A stretch of 64,000 nt of DNA from Liopterus haemorrhoidalis (lineage: Eukaryota > Arthropoda > Insecta > Coleoptera > Dytiscidae): NCBI GenBank assembly GCA_963971575.1, contig OZ020611.1, positions 225,610,260 to 225,674,259 of the forward strand, written 5' to 3'. Below the pieces are notes generated by a model that was not told where the DNA came from, searched no databases, and was given only the letters and a program-made list of their open reading frames with translations. This document shows, one piece after another, positions 21,168 to 32,100 of this stretch. A program made the position numbers and the translations under genes. How positions within the stretch are numbered: the first letter of the stretch is position 1; each line of letters opens with the position of its first letter.

Positions 21168-21852
21168 GGAGGTACAGGAGCAGGAAAGAACAGTAAGAAT
21201 AGAAAATTCCAGGAATGTGAAAAGGTATAGAGAGATAAGGACGGTAGGAATACCTAAATATTTGAAAGGGAGGAGAGGAAAGGCAGGGGGCAGAGTTAGA
21301 AGGATTGCCAGATTAAGATGCGGAAATGAAGAACGGAGTAATAGGTATTGGGCAAAAACAGAGGATAGACTATGCAGAATGTGTAGGGAGGAGGAACTTG
21401 GAACACCTAACAAGAAGATGTGGAAAGCTGACAAAATGGGAGGGAGATATAAAGGAGGTGTTGAGTGAAGAAGGAAAAGGAGAAAGGTGGGTGAGAGTAC
21501 TCGAGGAAAGAAGGAAGGAATGCGGTGAGGTAAGACAGAACTGAGAATAGGAAGGAAGAGAGAGGTAAAGGAAGAGGAAAGAAAAGAAGGAAGAGAAGCG
21601 AAGAAAGAGCGGAAGAACAACTGGAGTCAAGAAGGAAGGAGACCGGAGACGGAAGCCGAAAAGAGAATAGGAAGAAAGCGAGGAACACCGGAGGAAGAAT
21701 GTAGAAGAAGAAGAAGAAAGAAGTCATAAAATGTAAAAAATGTACTATAATATTATTATTTTATTTTATTTTATTATTATTATGATTTTTTTTAAATGTA
21801 TTGGTTAAAACCCTAAACGCCGAAAGGCCTAGGGTAAATAAAGAATTTATAT
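21168..21852 (+). pseudogene. 5'-truncated non-LTR retrotransposon, 3' end
   Basis: A 12-bp duplication ACATATTTCAAT (21156-21167 and 21853-21864) brackets it, proving a single target-primed insertion into the mariner arm. The frame has a RTVGIPKYLKGRRG stretch, ARLRCGNEERSNRYW and a CRMCREEELG cysteine motif, the end of an R1/Loa/Jockey-like ORF2. A one-base shift at about 21400 separates this from HLTRRCGKLTKW. A purine-rich stretch follows, then a 3' UTR with an ACGCCGAAAGGCCTAGGG hairpin and a TAAATAAAGAATTTATAT tail. The same 3' end occurs at 48130-48180, so both belong to one LINE family. Confidence 0.8.
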
Positions 21853-21964
21853 ACATATTTCAATATTGCTATCTAGTGGTCTTTTGTAAAAACATAAAAG
21901 GTAAACCTCGTATTTGAAATTAAGTCTTTGATTTGCACAGAATAAAAAGATAAAAGAGTATTAG

Positions 21965-22033
21965 CGGAAACGAACCCACGTCCGTATGCTCTATACGCCA
22001 CCATTTTACCACGGTGCCACGGATACTCCGGCG
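21965..22033 (-). other. tRNA-like / SINE head
   Basis: On the minus strand CCGTGGCACCGTGGTAAAATGG and GTGGGTTCGTTTCC fit A- and B-boxes of a tRNA-derived promoter at normal spacing. No acceptor pairing or 3' tail is recognisable, so it may be a SINE head or tRNA pseudogene. Confidence 0.5.
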
Positions 22034-22767
22034 TCTCTAACGAACATTAAACATTTATTATTAAAATTATATTACTCCCACCAGCGGAATATTAATTATT
22101 AAAATACTTTTGCATTAAACAACCATTAGAAAGCAATAGGCGCCACTTAATATATACATCCTCAATATTTTTTCAACTTCCGTCCACTTAGAATTCCACT
22201 GTAACTTTTGACTCGATTTCAATTCATCCCCCCCCCACACTTAACGCCATAACGTCACTATTCGCATCCTGACTTGTTGATAAACTGCAGAGCCATCTTC
22301 TCGTGACACTATCCTAGCGGAACTACTTTAAGAACATGAACACAAAGTTAAAAGCATTTTTAAGTAGCCTAAACACTTTTAAAAGATGTATTCAAGTGTT
22401 TTCTCTCTCAATTATAAACATATGGAGAACATTGATAATCTTTTTTTGTGGTTATAAATAGTGTTTTGTAAAAAGTGGATGTGTGTTGCTAGATTTAAAA
22501 TGTTCATTAAATGCATAATGTAGTTTTTTGGTTGAGTTCGTTGAGAATAGATTTATATTGATATAAATAAATGGCTAATTTTATCAGGTATTTTTGGGAT
22601 ATGTTTTTTAGGATTCTTTTGTTTTTAGGTGGTCTTCCGATGTGGGATTATGTTTTTGTTTATAGTTTGTCAGGAAAGATTTACGGTAAACAACAGGAAA
22701 ATGGAAAGGATGAATTAAATACTTATTTATACTTGAGAATATACTTCGCCGAGGATTGTTGAAAAAA
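22034..22767. other. No recognised gene; short ORF 22571-22762
   Basis: A 63-codon plus-strand frame at 22571-22762 (MANFIRYFWDMFFRILLFLG start) is preceded by a stretch that could be a 5' UTR and has a CAG|GTATTT donor-like site after its sixth codon. I do not recognise the product and give it low weight; it could equally be chance. Confidence 0.2.
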
Positions 22768-23812
22768 TTGATGTGAAGTGTGAATTTTCACACATTTCAG
22801 GATTTCCCAGGTATTAAGTAAGTGAATGATGATTATTTGGGATGCCAAAACAAATTTTATGTTAATTTTTTTTTTTTTTTGTTAATTTTAATTCGAATGC
22901 CTAATACCATTATTTAAGTTTCTAAATATGTGCAGTATTTTTTTTATATAGCAAGGTTCATTAAGATTTTGAAAATTGCGCCTAAGGCTTCCATTGGTTG
23001 TGTTAAGTCATAACTCCGCCCCTCTGATTTCGTGTATTTAATTTCAACAATTTCCACTAATTATTAAATTTACGCTTTTAAAAATTAAATTCAACATTTG
23101 CCCAAATATAACTAGAATATTGAAAAAATAATTTAAACAAAATAAAACTGCAAAAAAAAACAGAAAAAATAAAATTGCCTCGAGACCGGAACCCTAGTTT
23201 GCAAATTAGAACGCGAGAGAGCTAACCATTACACCATGAAAGCATGCTGGTTTACTTTGTTACATAAGTTATTAAATGTTTTACATGGAAAAGCGTTATT
23301 TTCCGAAAACATAATCTGATCCAAAATTCCTGTTTTACTATTCCGGTTCACACCAATTTACATTACTTAGAATTTTTTAAGATTTTTAGTTTAAACCATC
23401 TGGGCTACAGGGTGTGGGACAAATTTTTTTTGCACAATTTTGGCAAAAATCGTGGCAAAATAATTTATTTTGCAAAAATAAAATTTTAATCGTTAATCCA
23501 CGTACTAAGGGCTTTCATTTGATATCCTACTCAGAATTTAAAAAAAATATTTTTTTTTCGATGAGCAGATATTTGTTTTTATATTTAGGGGGATATGTTT
23601 TTTAGATGTTTTAGTATTTTTCCTATGTGCGGGTCAAAGAGTTGTATAAGCACGCCAAATTTCAACTCTCTAGGTTTTGACGTTTGGCTACAATTTTTAC
23701 CGATCAGACAGACAGATAGACATAGAGACAGACAGACAGATAGACAGGCATACAGACATACAGACAACAAAATGACGGTATAAGGGTTTTTTGGTCATAC
23801 CTACAAAACCCT
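22768..23812 (-). mobile_element. GTCT-microsatellite element, copy D
   Basis: Minus-strand copy. Its 3' terminus TTGATGTGAAGTGTGAATTTTCACAC starts after an A-run, and its 5' terminus ends ACAAAACCCT before AAAAA, the same T-run target seen from the other strand. A short impure GTCT array lies at 23703-23765. A tRNA-like module at 23177-23243 differs from those of the other copies. Confidence 0.85.
23177..23243 (-). other. tRNA-Gln-like module of copy D
   Basis: On the minus strand TTTCATGGTGTAATGGTTAG is close to the 5' half of eukaryotic tRNA-Gln (CATGGTGTAATGGTTAGC), and AGGGTTCCGGTCTCG takes the B-box position. The B-box is mutated and the acceptor stem unpaired, so it is not a working tRNA. 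Confidence 0.6.
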
Positions 23813-23929
23813 AAAAATCATGAATTTCTATAAATTTTGCGGGAGTAACCACATCCATCTAGGGACTTACAAATGCGCTGACATCCCAGTTCTACTGTCA
23901 GTTAGATAAATGTTTTAAGCACGGTGTTG

Positions 23930-24640
23930 TTCTAAAAATCGATAACCTTTTAAATAATTATTGAATCAAAAATTCCTGTTGTGCTATTCTGAATCACATT
24001 AATATGCATTACTCAGAATTTTTTCAGATTTTTAGATTAACTTCCCTGGGATACAGGCTATAGGATAAGAGTTTTTAGCACATTTTTGGCAAAAATTGTG
24101 TTAAAATAATTTTATACATTAAGAAAACTAATTTTCGTTCCTTAATCTACGTCTTAATAGATTTCTTTTGATATCATGCAATAAATGTATTTTAAAAAAA
24201 TATAGTAGTATTATTTTCAGTGGCACCAAATTTTTTCGAAAAACTAATTTAAAATTCCTGTTGTGCTATTACGAATCACATTAATGTGCATTTCTCAGAA
24301 TTATTTCATATATTTAGATTAACCTCTCTTGGTTACAAAGTTTGGGACAAAAGTTTTAAGCACATTTTTGACAAAAATCGTGTTAAAATAAATTAATAAC
24401 AATATTTTTTAAATCAATTTTCATTCTTTAATCTACGTCTTAATAGATTTCTTTTAATACCAAGCAATAAATTTATGTAAATAATAATGGCTGTTGAGCT
24501 ATTCAGGTTTCCATCAATGTTCATTTTTTTTTTTTTCAGATTTTATATCAACCTCTCTGGGAAATAGAGTGGAGGACAAAGTTTTTTGGGTAGTCTTATA
24601 AATAAATAATTTTTCAAAAATAAAATATTTTTTATTTACG
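23930..24640 (-). repeat. Tandem duplication of a GTCT-element middle segment
   Basis: Three diverged copies of a roughly 255-bp unit start near 23965, 24245 and 24485. Each has CTGTTGTGCTATTC..AATCACATTAAT, AGATTTTTAGATTAAC and a GGGACAAAAGTTTT.AGCACATTTTTG block. The unit corresponds to the internal part of the GTCT family, minus strand, without termini. Confidence 0.6.
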
Positions 24641-25299
24641 CATTGAGAGGCTTCAGTCAAAATTTTGAAAATATATTTTTCGTTGAATATGTAGTTGTTC
24701 ATATTTTGCTGCTTCCTGGTGGGATCGCCGATGTTGGTTGGTTACTGGCCCAACTTCTGGAGTGGTCTTGGTTCTCTTGGTTCGCGTCTGGTTATTTGGT
24801 AGTTCCAAATAGACGCTACTTGAGAACTTTGATAGATATTTTTTGATGGTGAAAAAATATAAAAAATTAGACAACTTCTTGACGCGATCCAAAAACGGGG
24901 GTTTTTTTCTCATAAAAAACTTAGATCCCGAACGGTGGTCAAGCGATAATTCTTGTTTACCAAATAGCTCGCAGCCTCGTCTTGGTAAACTCGAAACACT
25001 GTGTATTAGATTTTATCAAAAACTCAAAAAGACGTCTGTTCTCGATGAAAGACAATCGAGTAGTCATTACATCAGACAGAATTATACAAGATTCTAGCGG
25101 TTCATACAATGAACACTAGAATTGTAGGTGAAAAATAAGAAATGATAAATATTACCAGGAGCGGTAATTTTGAATTATTTTGCGACTCAAGTGGTCGCAA
25201 CACAATCGTTTGATTAATCGTTGCCATCTTTACTCTAGATGCAAGCACGTGATTATTCTTTCAAAAGTTATAGAAATTTATGATTTTAATTGTACCCAC
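24641..25299. other. No gene recognised
   Basis: Several overlapping 67-86 codon frames on both strands, none with recognisable motifs. Confidence 0.35.
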
Positions 25300-25372
25300 A
25301 ATTTGCTATCACGTACTAAATATTTACAAAACCCTGAAATGTTTGAAAATTCACATGTCACGTCAATTTTTT
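25300..25372 (+). repeat. Orphan 3' terminus of the GTCT family
   Basis: TACAAAACCCTGAAATGTTTGAAAATTCACATGTCACGTCAATTTT matches, with changes, the last 60 bp of the GTCT elements, including most of the terminal palindrome. No body is attached. Confidence 0.6.
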
Positions 25373-25859
25373 ATCCTTCCTTTGTCAATGTCATTGATTT
25401 AAATTATGTTTGCAATATTGAAATTTCCTGTGCAGGAAGTCGGATGCATAAAACCCAAAATATTTAAAAGTCACATAACTACACACAGTCATAAATCACC
25501 ATTAAGTCCACCCCATTTAGTCAGGGTGACAACTTTACTTAACACCCCTCCCTAGTCAAAAATCAAACTACCATTACCTAGGCCATCAGCCCTTTAAACA
25601 GTAGTTCTAAAACAATTCAACCACTCGTAACATCCAATATAATATTCACCCCCATATCTATTATAGTTTTGCGGTCCTACAACTGAATTAGTTATGCGGA
25701 AGAACACAGCTGGTTAGTTCAGTGTATTGCCGTTGCATACAGCGCCGTATAGGTTAGGTATAACCTAACCTATCATCTGCATTAAACATTATTATACCTG
25801 TACTTGTATTTCCAACTCTACAATGGGGGTTGGTACTTAACGTTTCGATATTGGTAACA

Positions 25860-26040
25860 AATAGTGCAAATTGAACACTATTATATGTGTGTATGTGTAT
25901 TTATGTAGCCATCTGTGCATGTGTTTGTCTACATATATGTCTGTTTGTCTGTGTGTGTATTTGGATGTGACACTTATATTTTATGCAAGATTGTGTGTGT
26001 ACGTTTTGTAACACATGTTGTGTGTTCGTAATGAATATTT
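25860..26040 (+). repeat. GT-rich imperfect microsatellite
   Basis: Interrupted TGTGTGTATG/TGTTTGTCTG repeats. No other content. Confidence 0.6.
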
Positions 26041-26399
26041 TATATGATACTAGGGCTGTTATTAAAAGATCAAATTTGTGGTGATTTATTTTTTATTTGG
26101 TTGGTAATTGGTATTGATGTTTTATAGTTGTAAAAAGGGAGAAATTACATATGTTGTTTCATATTACTGTTTGACGAAATTAGTAATATAAAACTTGTAA
26201 TTTGACGAAATTCGTTCAGAAATTAAAGAACGTTTGATTATTAGCAGAGATCAGATTATAGGCAACATGAAAACGATAAAATATGCAGAAAAAAAGCCCG
26301 AAATATACAGGAAAATTGTTATAATATGCCAAAATATGCAAAAATTCCTTTAAAAGATAAAACTTATTATTAAAAAAATAAATAAATAAATGAATAAAA

Positions 26400-26447
26400 T
26401 GATGTGAAGTGTGAATTTTCACACATTTTAGGATTTTGCTGGTACAA
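26400..26447 (-). repeat. Orphan 3' terminus of the GTCT family
   Basis: TGATGTGAAGTGTGAATTTTCACACATTTTAGG is the minus-strand terminal palindrome with no element body following. Confidence 0.65.
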
Positions 26448-28070
26448 AAAGAGTTATAAATATATTGTTCAAATAAATATTATTTGGGGCAATGGGGGTC
26501 AGACGATAAACGTATCATTTTTTTGCATTTGTTTTGCAAAAGGTATGACAGTAAATATATTATTTTACATATTATTGTAGAACCTTTTTTTTATCTATTA
26601 AACGGTGTAAAACTTGTATATCCTTAAGTAACAACATTTATGAGAAAATCGCATTTTGTGGCCCTTAAAATGACTACTTATTTGTTGGTAAATAATTGAA
26701 ACAAATGCATGGAATTATTTCGAATACACAAGACAAGATATTTAGAAATTTAGCCAAGCGTTTCAAACGATAAATTTGGAAAATAAGGCCTCTTCTGTTC
26801 AAGTAGCTTTTTAAAAACGTGTACAAAAGTGTATTGAACAACAATGTCATCATTTTGAACATTTAGTACAACAGGAAGATTACTGTTATAAGTCACTAAT
26901 CACTTATTATTTTTAAGACCACAAAAAGTCGCTTTTCTCGGCCTATGATACGGGGTAATGACTTGCTTCAATTCCCGAAACAAGTAGACTTGCCTCTAGA
27001 GATGACCAAGTATAAATTTTATCATTTTGTTTATTAAAACATACTTTGACCATTTATTTATTTATTTTCAATTTATATTTTATAATTTTATTTAACTTTT
27101 ATATTAATATGTAAAATGTTAGGTAAAGTTTATTTCTTTGGTTTAAGCAGAATTAAGGGTGCGCACAACCGTACAGTTTCCTATACAAGACTAACAACCT
27201 GAAATAAAATTAGTAACAATCTATACATCAAAACTTTCAGCGAATTTTTATCTACCTAATAGGATACTTTTAATTGTCAAACGAACTGTCATGTAATTGT
27301 AAATAAACAACTTGCGTTATAGACGCCATCTTGTAAACTATTCGACGCATATTAGTGTACCATGCGGCAAATTGTAGCTAAAGCTTCATTCTACAAATAT
27401 GATTGGAGATAATTTGTTCTATTGTGAAAATTACTTATAGTTATTGTACTTGGTAATCTACTTTTGCCGCCACCTCGAATCTGCCGCGGTTCTCAATATA
27501 GGTGCGGTAGTTAAAAATGTTTCATTTTATGTAAAGAATACTTGTACCAAGTGGCATTTCATTATCATCAAGTATAGTATTTTTCGACGAAGGCTCTAAA
27601 CTATAAACAATCATGTCGAAAAAAATGTTAACGTATTATTTGAACATTTCTACACAAATCTATATAAATATAAAAATTATTTGAAACCCAAAAATATATT
27701 TAAAAAATTACAGAACATTGTTGAATAATACCTATTATTAAGTTATTTAGCAATAACATTTTTACAATATTTTTTTCTACAGTCAAAAATATCCTATTAG
27801 ATAGATAAAAATTCTGTGCAAAATTTGATGTATAGATTGTCACTAATTTTATTTCAGATTGTTAGTTTTGTATAAGAAACTAATAATCTCTGGGGGTTGT
27901 ACGTAGCGTTAATCGGGAGTTTTGGTTATTTAAGTTGTCACGAGAAATTAATTTTGAAGTATAACTTTGTGCTTATAATTTTCATTGAACCAGAACCCGA
28001 ACTTAAAAAAATATTGTTTTGAACTTGAACCTAAATAAATTCAGCTTCAGGTCCCTGTACTTGAAAAAAA
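26448..28070. other. No gene recognised
   Basis: AT-rich. Inverted partial copies of AGATTGT(C/T)ACTAATTTTATTTCAG and TATCCTATTAG..AGATAAAAATTC occur around 27180-27280 and 27785-27890. They suggest a roughly 720-bp TIR element (about 27170-27890) with no coding content; its exact ends are uncertain. Confidence 0.35.
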
Positions 28071-28075
28071 GTAGC
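28071..28075. other. Target-site duplication GTAGC (left)
   Basis: GTAGC directly before the left LTR, repeated at 34847-34851 after the right LTR; 5 bp is usual for BEL/Pao integrase. Confidence 0.9.
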
Positions 28076-29129
28076 TGTGGCGCCCGCTCCCCGCCTAAGT
28101 AAGGTAGGGTGGCCAGACAGACACACAAATGGTCTTCGGGGCGGACACCTCGAAGGACCACCAGCAGAAGGCTGGAATATAGAGTGATATACGGAGTTAT
28201 GTGACACAAACGCACCGAGTTGAGCCGCAGAGGAAGACACGGACGACCTAGAGGAAAGGAGAGGGGATAAAAACTCTTCTGCTCCTAGGGGCTGCTCTAG
28301 GAGACTAACACAAGGGTAATGGTAGCCCTAAGCTGGGGTGGAGACGGGTAAAATCCTAGGCCCACAAGTAATGGCTATGGAGGAACCAAACCTAAAATCC
28401 CACGACGTCTCTGAAAACCCTACTCAAGCGACAAAAATGCGGAGAACGGTGCTCAACACGGTGGACGTATCACATAAATGAAATACAGTGCCACAAAATA
28501 CAATATAAAAAATACACTGATAATAACAAATTAATAATATTACAAAAATTACTAAATGTTAAATAAATGAAAATTAATCAGCACACGTGATCAAGAGATC
28601 AGCGTGTGTGAACAAAAAATTAATGCAAAATCGCACAGAGGCGTTAACAAAACTGAATTTAAGTTACAAAAATAAAATAATATTAAATTAACAATGAATA
28701 AAATGTGTGTAAAATTGGAACAGACTTACAGTAGCTGTATTCTTATAAATATGTAGAATATTTATTCCAATTTTACAGATGTGGCACTGGTTGGTCCCAA
28801 AAAACAGGTTCTTGGGTTCTGGACAGGTCCTGGATGTTCCTGGACTTCGTGTAGATACACTGATAATATTTTAATGAAGCACAGCAGGTGTAACTTCACT
28901 AAAATCGCGATAGATTCGCGAATTATTTAAGAAAAAATGTAAAATATTAAAACTTCACTAGCGAAGTGCACACACTGAGCAGGTCAGTAACAAGTGATTA
29001 GTGAGTTAGACAATGTTGGAACTCGCAAGTTGCGGCACTCAACATTTTAAGAAATATAAAAAGTTTTTATATTTTAAATTAAATTCATAAAATTTAATTT
29101 AATAAAAATAGCGGCCTACGGGCGCGACA
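28076..29129 (-). repeat. 3' LTR of the BEL/Pao element
   Basis: Starts TGTGGCGCCC and ends GCGCGACA on the plus strand (TG...CA). It has the same length as 33793-34846, and I found no difference reading the two side by side. Sequence AATAAA signals occur but the R boundary cannot be set by eye. Confidence 0.95.
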
Positions 29130-29185
29130 TTCCGCCGGCCAAAACGAATGTTTTAAACCGTGGAAAAACAAAGAAGGATAAGCGG

Positions 29186-32100
29186 TCAACGCTCGGCAAG
29201 AGGGCCGAACGGTAATGGGGCCAGTTTAACAACTGGCCTGACAAAAGTTCCTTTGGCGGTTTTGACGGTAGCGACTCGTATTACTCCGTCCTTGCCTGGG
29301 GTAACTGAGACAACTCTCCCTAGCTTCCATTGAAGGGGAGGCAGGCAGTTGTCTTTGATGAGGACTAGTTGGTCCATTTGGAGCTGTGGTGATGGTTTGG
29401 TCCACTTTTGGCGCTGTTGTAGAGTGTTTAAGTATTCATTATTCCAGCGATGCCAAAAGTCTTTCGATATATGTTGAACCATTTTCCATCTTGCTGAGTG
29501 CGTGAGAGAGTCACGACTCGAATTGGGTTCCGGCAGGGTAACTGCTGGTTTATAGGTTAAGAAGTGGCTGGGCGTGAGTGCTTCGCAGTCATCAGGATCT
29601 GAAGTTGCAGGACATAATGGTCTCGAGTTGAGTATGGCCTCAATTTGACAGAAGACTGTGGCCATCTCCTCGTATGTAAGAATCTGTTGGCCGATAAATG
29701 TTTTCCATTTGTTTGACTTGTAATTCTGCCATTGTAGACGTACCGAATTTGGGAGAAGTTCATCCCAATTCAGACTTTTCTTCCAGAGAGATTGGAGAAT
29801 CATCTTGGAGACCATAGTAGTGAGAGCCAGCCAACCGAGAGGATCAAATATCCTAGCGGCTTCAGATAATAGCTGTCGTTTGGTGAGCTTCGACTCCGGC
29901 AACTGAAGATGATATATGAAGGCATCGGCGGAAGGATCCCACATGACGCCTAGTATTTTCACTTGATGATCAGGATCAAGTTTCAGATTGCTGTCAAACT
30001 GACAGTAATCAGGAGGGAGATCCTCCAGTACTTCTTCACAGTTACTTGCCCACTTCCTTAGTTCCATTCCTGCCGTTGCCAAAAGTTTGATGAGTTGGCT
30101 CTTCAACAGGCGGGCGTCAGAAAGATTATCTGCGCCTGTGATGATGTCATCTACAAAAGTGCTGGATTTGAGGGCAGCGGCCGCTAATGGGTAACTGTCG
30201 CCTTCGTCCATAGCCAATTGATGAAGAGTACGTATCGCGACGAATGGTGCGCACGTAGTTCCGTAAGTTACTGTGTTCAGTTCGAAGATTTTAGGAGTTG
30301 CTGACAAATCGAAGTCCCACAGGATTTTTTGATAGCGCCTATGGCGATCAGGCACTAAGATTTGGCGGAACATTTGACGTATGTCCGCAGCTATCAAAAT
30401 AGGATGCAATCGCTGTTTCATCACAACTTTTGCTAAGTCCGGTTGGAGAGGCGGTCCGGACAATAGTGTGTTGTTTAAAGAAGTTCCATCTGCGGAGGGC
30501 TTAGAGGCGTTGAACACCACCCTCAACTTCATGGTCGGTCCACTGTTTTTGACAACACAGTGGTGAGGAATGAAGTAGCCAGAATTCTGGTTGTTAGAAT
30601 TAAATTTAAGCAGTGACATGTGCCCTGCTTTGTGATAGTCTTCCATGAACTCTACGTAGGCCTTGCGAAGAGCCTCATTACGACTGAGTCGGGCCCTAAG
30701 TGACTTGTAGCACGCAAGAGCGGGAGCAAAGGATCCCTTCAGGTCTGGAGTACTGCCTCGGAAGATAAGTGGCACTGTGTACCTGCCATCGGAGTTTCGC
30801 GTATGTTCTTCTTTAAAAATCCTTTCCGCAAGAAGTTCTTCGTCGGTGTAAACAGGTTTGGCTGTTGGAACTTCTTCAAGTTCCCAAAATTTGTGCAACG
30901 TATTAGAAATTTTTTCATCTACGCTAAGATGAAACGAATTAAATGAGTTGCACTCTGCGTGGTTGCCTGTAGTAGATACAGGTCCAGAAATTACCCAGCC
31001 TAGGGTAGTTTCTACGGCGTGAGGACCCTCTGGTAGTTTGAGGGCGATTCCTCTGGTCAGGGAGAAAAATACATCGGCCCCTAACAACATATCTATGGGT
31101 CCGGGTACGTAATAAGTTGGATCTGCGAGATGTAGTGTACTTTCCAGGGCGGACGTAGTTAATCTGTCGAATCCTTGAGTAGGCAGTTGAGGTGCAATAG
31201 AGTTGACGACCAGTGCGTTAACGGAGAAGTTAGTTTGACGGTCGCGTGGTCGGAAGTTGCAAGTAACAATTCCTTTAACTCTTTCTAATTCTACATCTGA
31301 GACTCCTGATATGGTCAAATTCGTCGGTCTTCGTTTCAGGCCGATCTTGGTTCTACAGCCTTCCGTGATAAGGCTGATCTCGCTGCCGCTGTCCAGTAGA
31401 GCTCTGACTTCAATCCATTTTTTACGCGAGTCTTGAATATATACAATTGCTGTACTCAATAAAACGGATGAAATCTTAGAAGAGCTGTTTGTCCTGACAC
31501 TTGTAGAGCTTACAAGCTTCTTAGAGGACTGGCTTGATTGCTGCGGATCGTCGAGACGTGGATTAGATCCCGAAGCAGTAAGTTGAGAAGAATAACGAGC
31601 CTTCTGGTGATTATTTTCTCTTGCGGGCTTCGTAGGTTCGTTTAGGTGAAGCAAAGTATGATGTCTTTGCTGACAAGTTTTACAGCTGACTTTGGAGTTG
31701 CACCCTTCTGCACGATGGTTAGGGGCTAGACAATTATAACAGTAGTTATTTGTCTTAATCAGCTGGTGCCTCTGACCGGCTGACAGATCCTTAAACTTAG
31801 TGCAGCAGTACAGAGGGTGTACTTCTTTGCACTCTAGACATTTAGGAGATCTATTAGAAGTAGTCAGGAAGGCTTTTCTTCGTTCAGTCGGTTTCGTGGA
31901 CGGACGCTCACGAAAGTATGACTTCCCTTTAGGAGGAGTGTATTTCTCTGATGAGAGTGTTTGCCACTGTTGAGATGTGACGTATTTTTGCAGGAACGTT
32001 AGGAGGGTTTCTAGTTCTGGTAACTCGTTGTTATCCAGATCTTCCTCAAAACGGTTACGTACCTTCATTTCTAATTTAGTTGAGAGAATCACTGCTAGGA

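Larger units (their letters stand above)
17618..21910 (-). mobile_element. mariner element with nested insertions
   Basis: The outer ends are inverted repeats: ACGAGGGCTGCCTTTTAAAT on the left; the complement of the right end is ACGAGGTTTACCTTTTATGT, both continuing into TTTTTACAAAA. TA flanks both ends. Removing the hAT MITE (18091-18510), the hAT (19170-21103) and the LINE fragment (21168-21852), with their duplications, leaves about 1.23 kb, the normal size of a mariner. Confidence 0.85.

Noticed and set aside
21132..21727. Minus-strand S/L/P-rich frames of 86-162 codons
   Set aside because: Same cause: antisense of the purine-rich LINE 3' end on the plus strand.
28003..28240. Two 69-70 codon frames in the left LTR
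   Set aside because: Present in both LTRs and overlapping each other; no protein family recognised.
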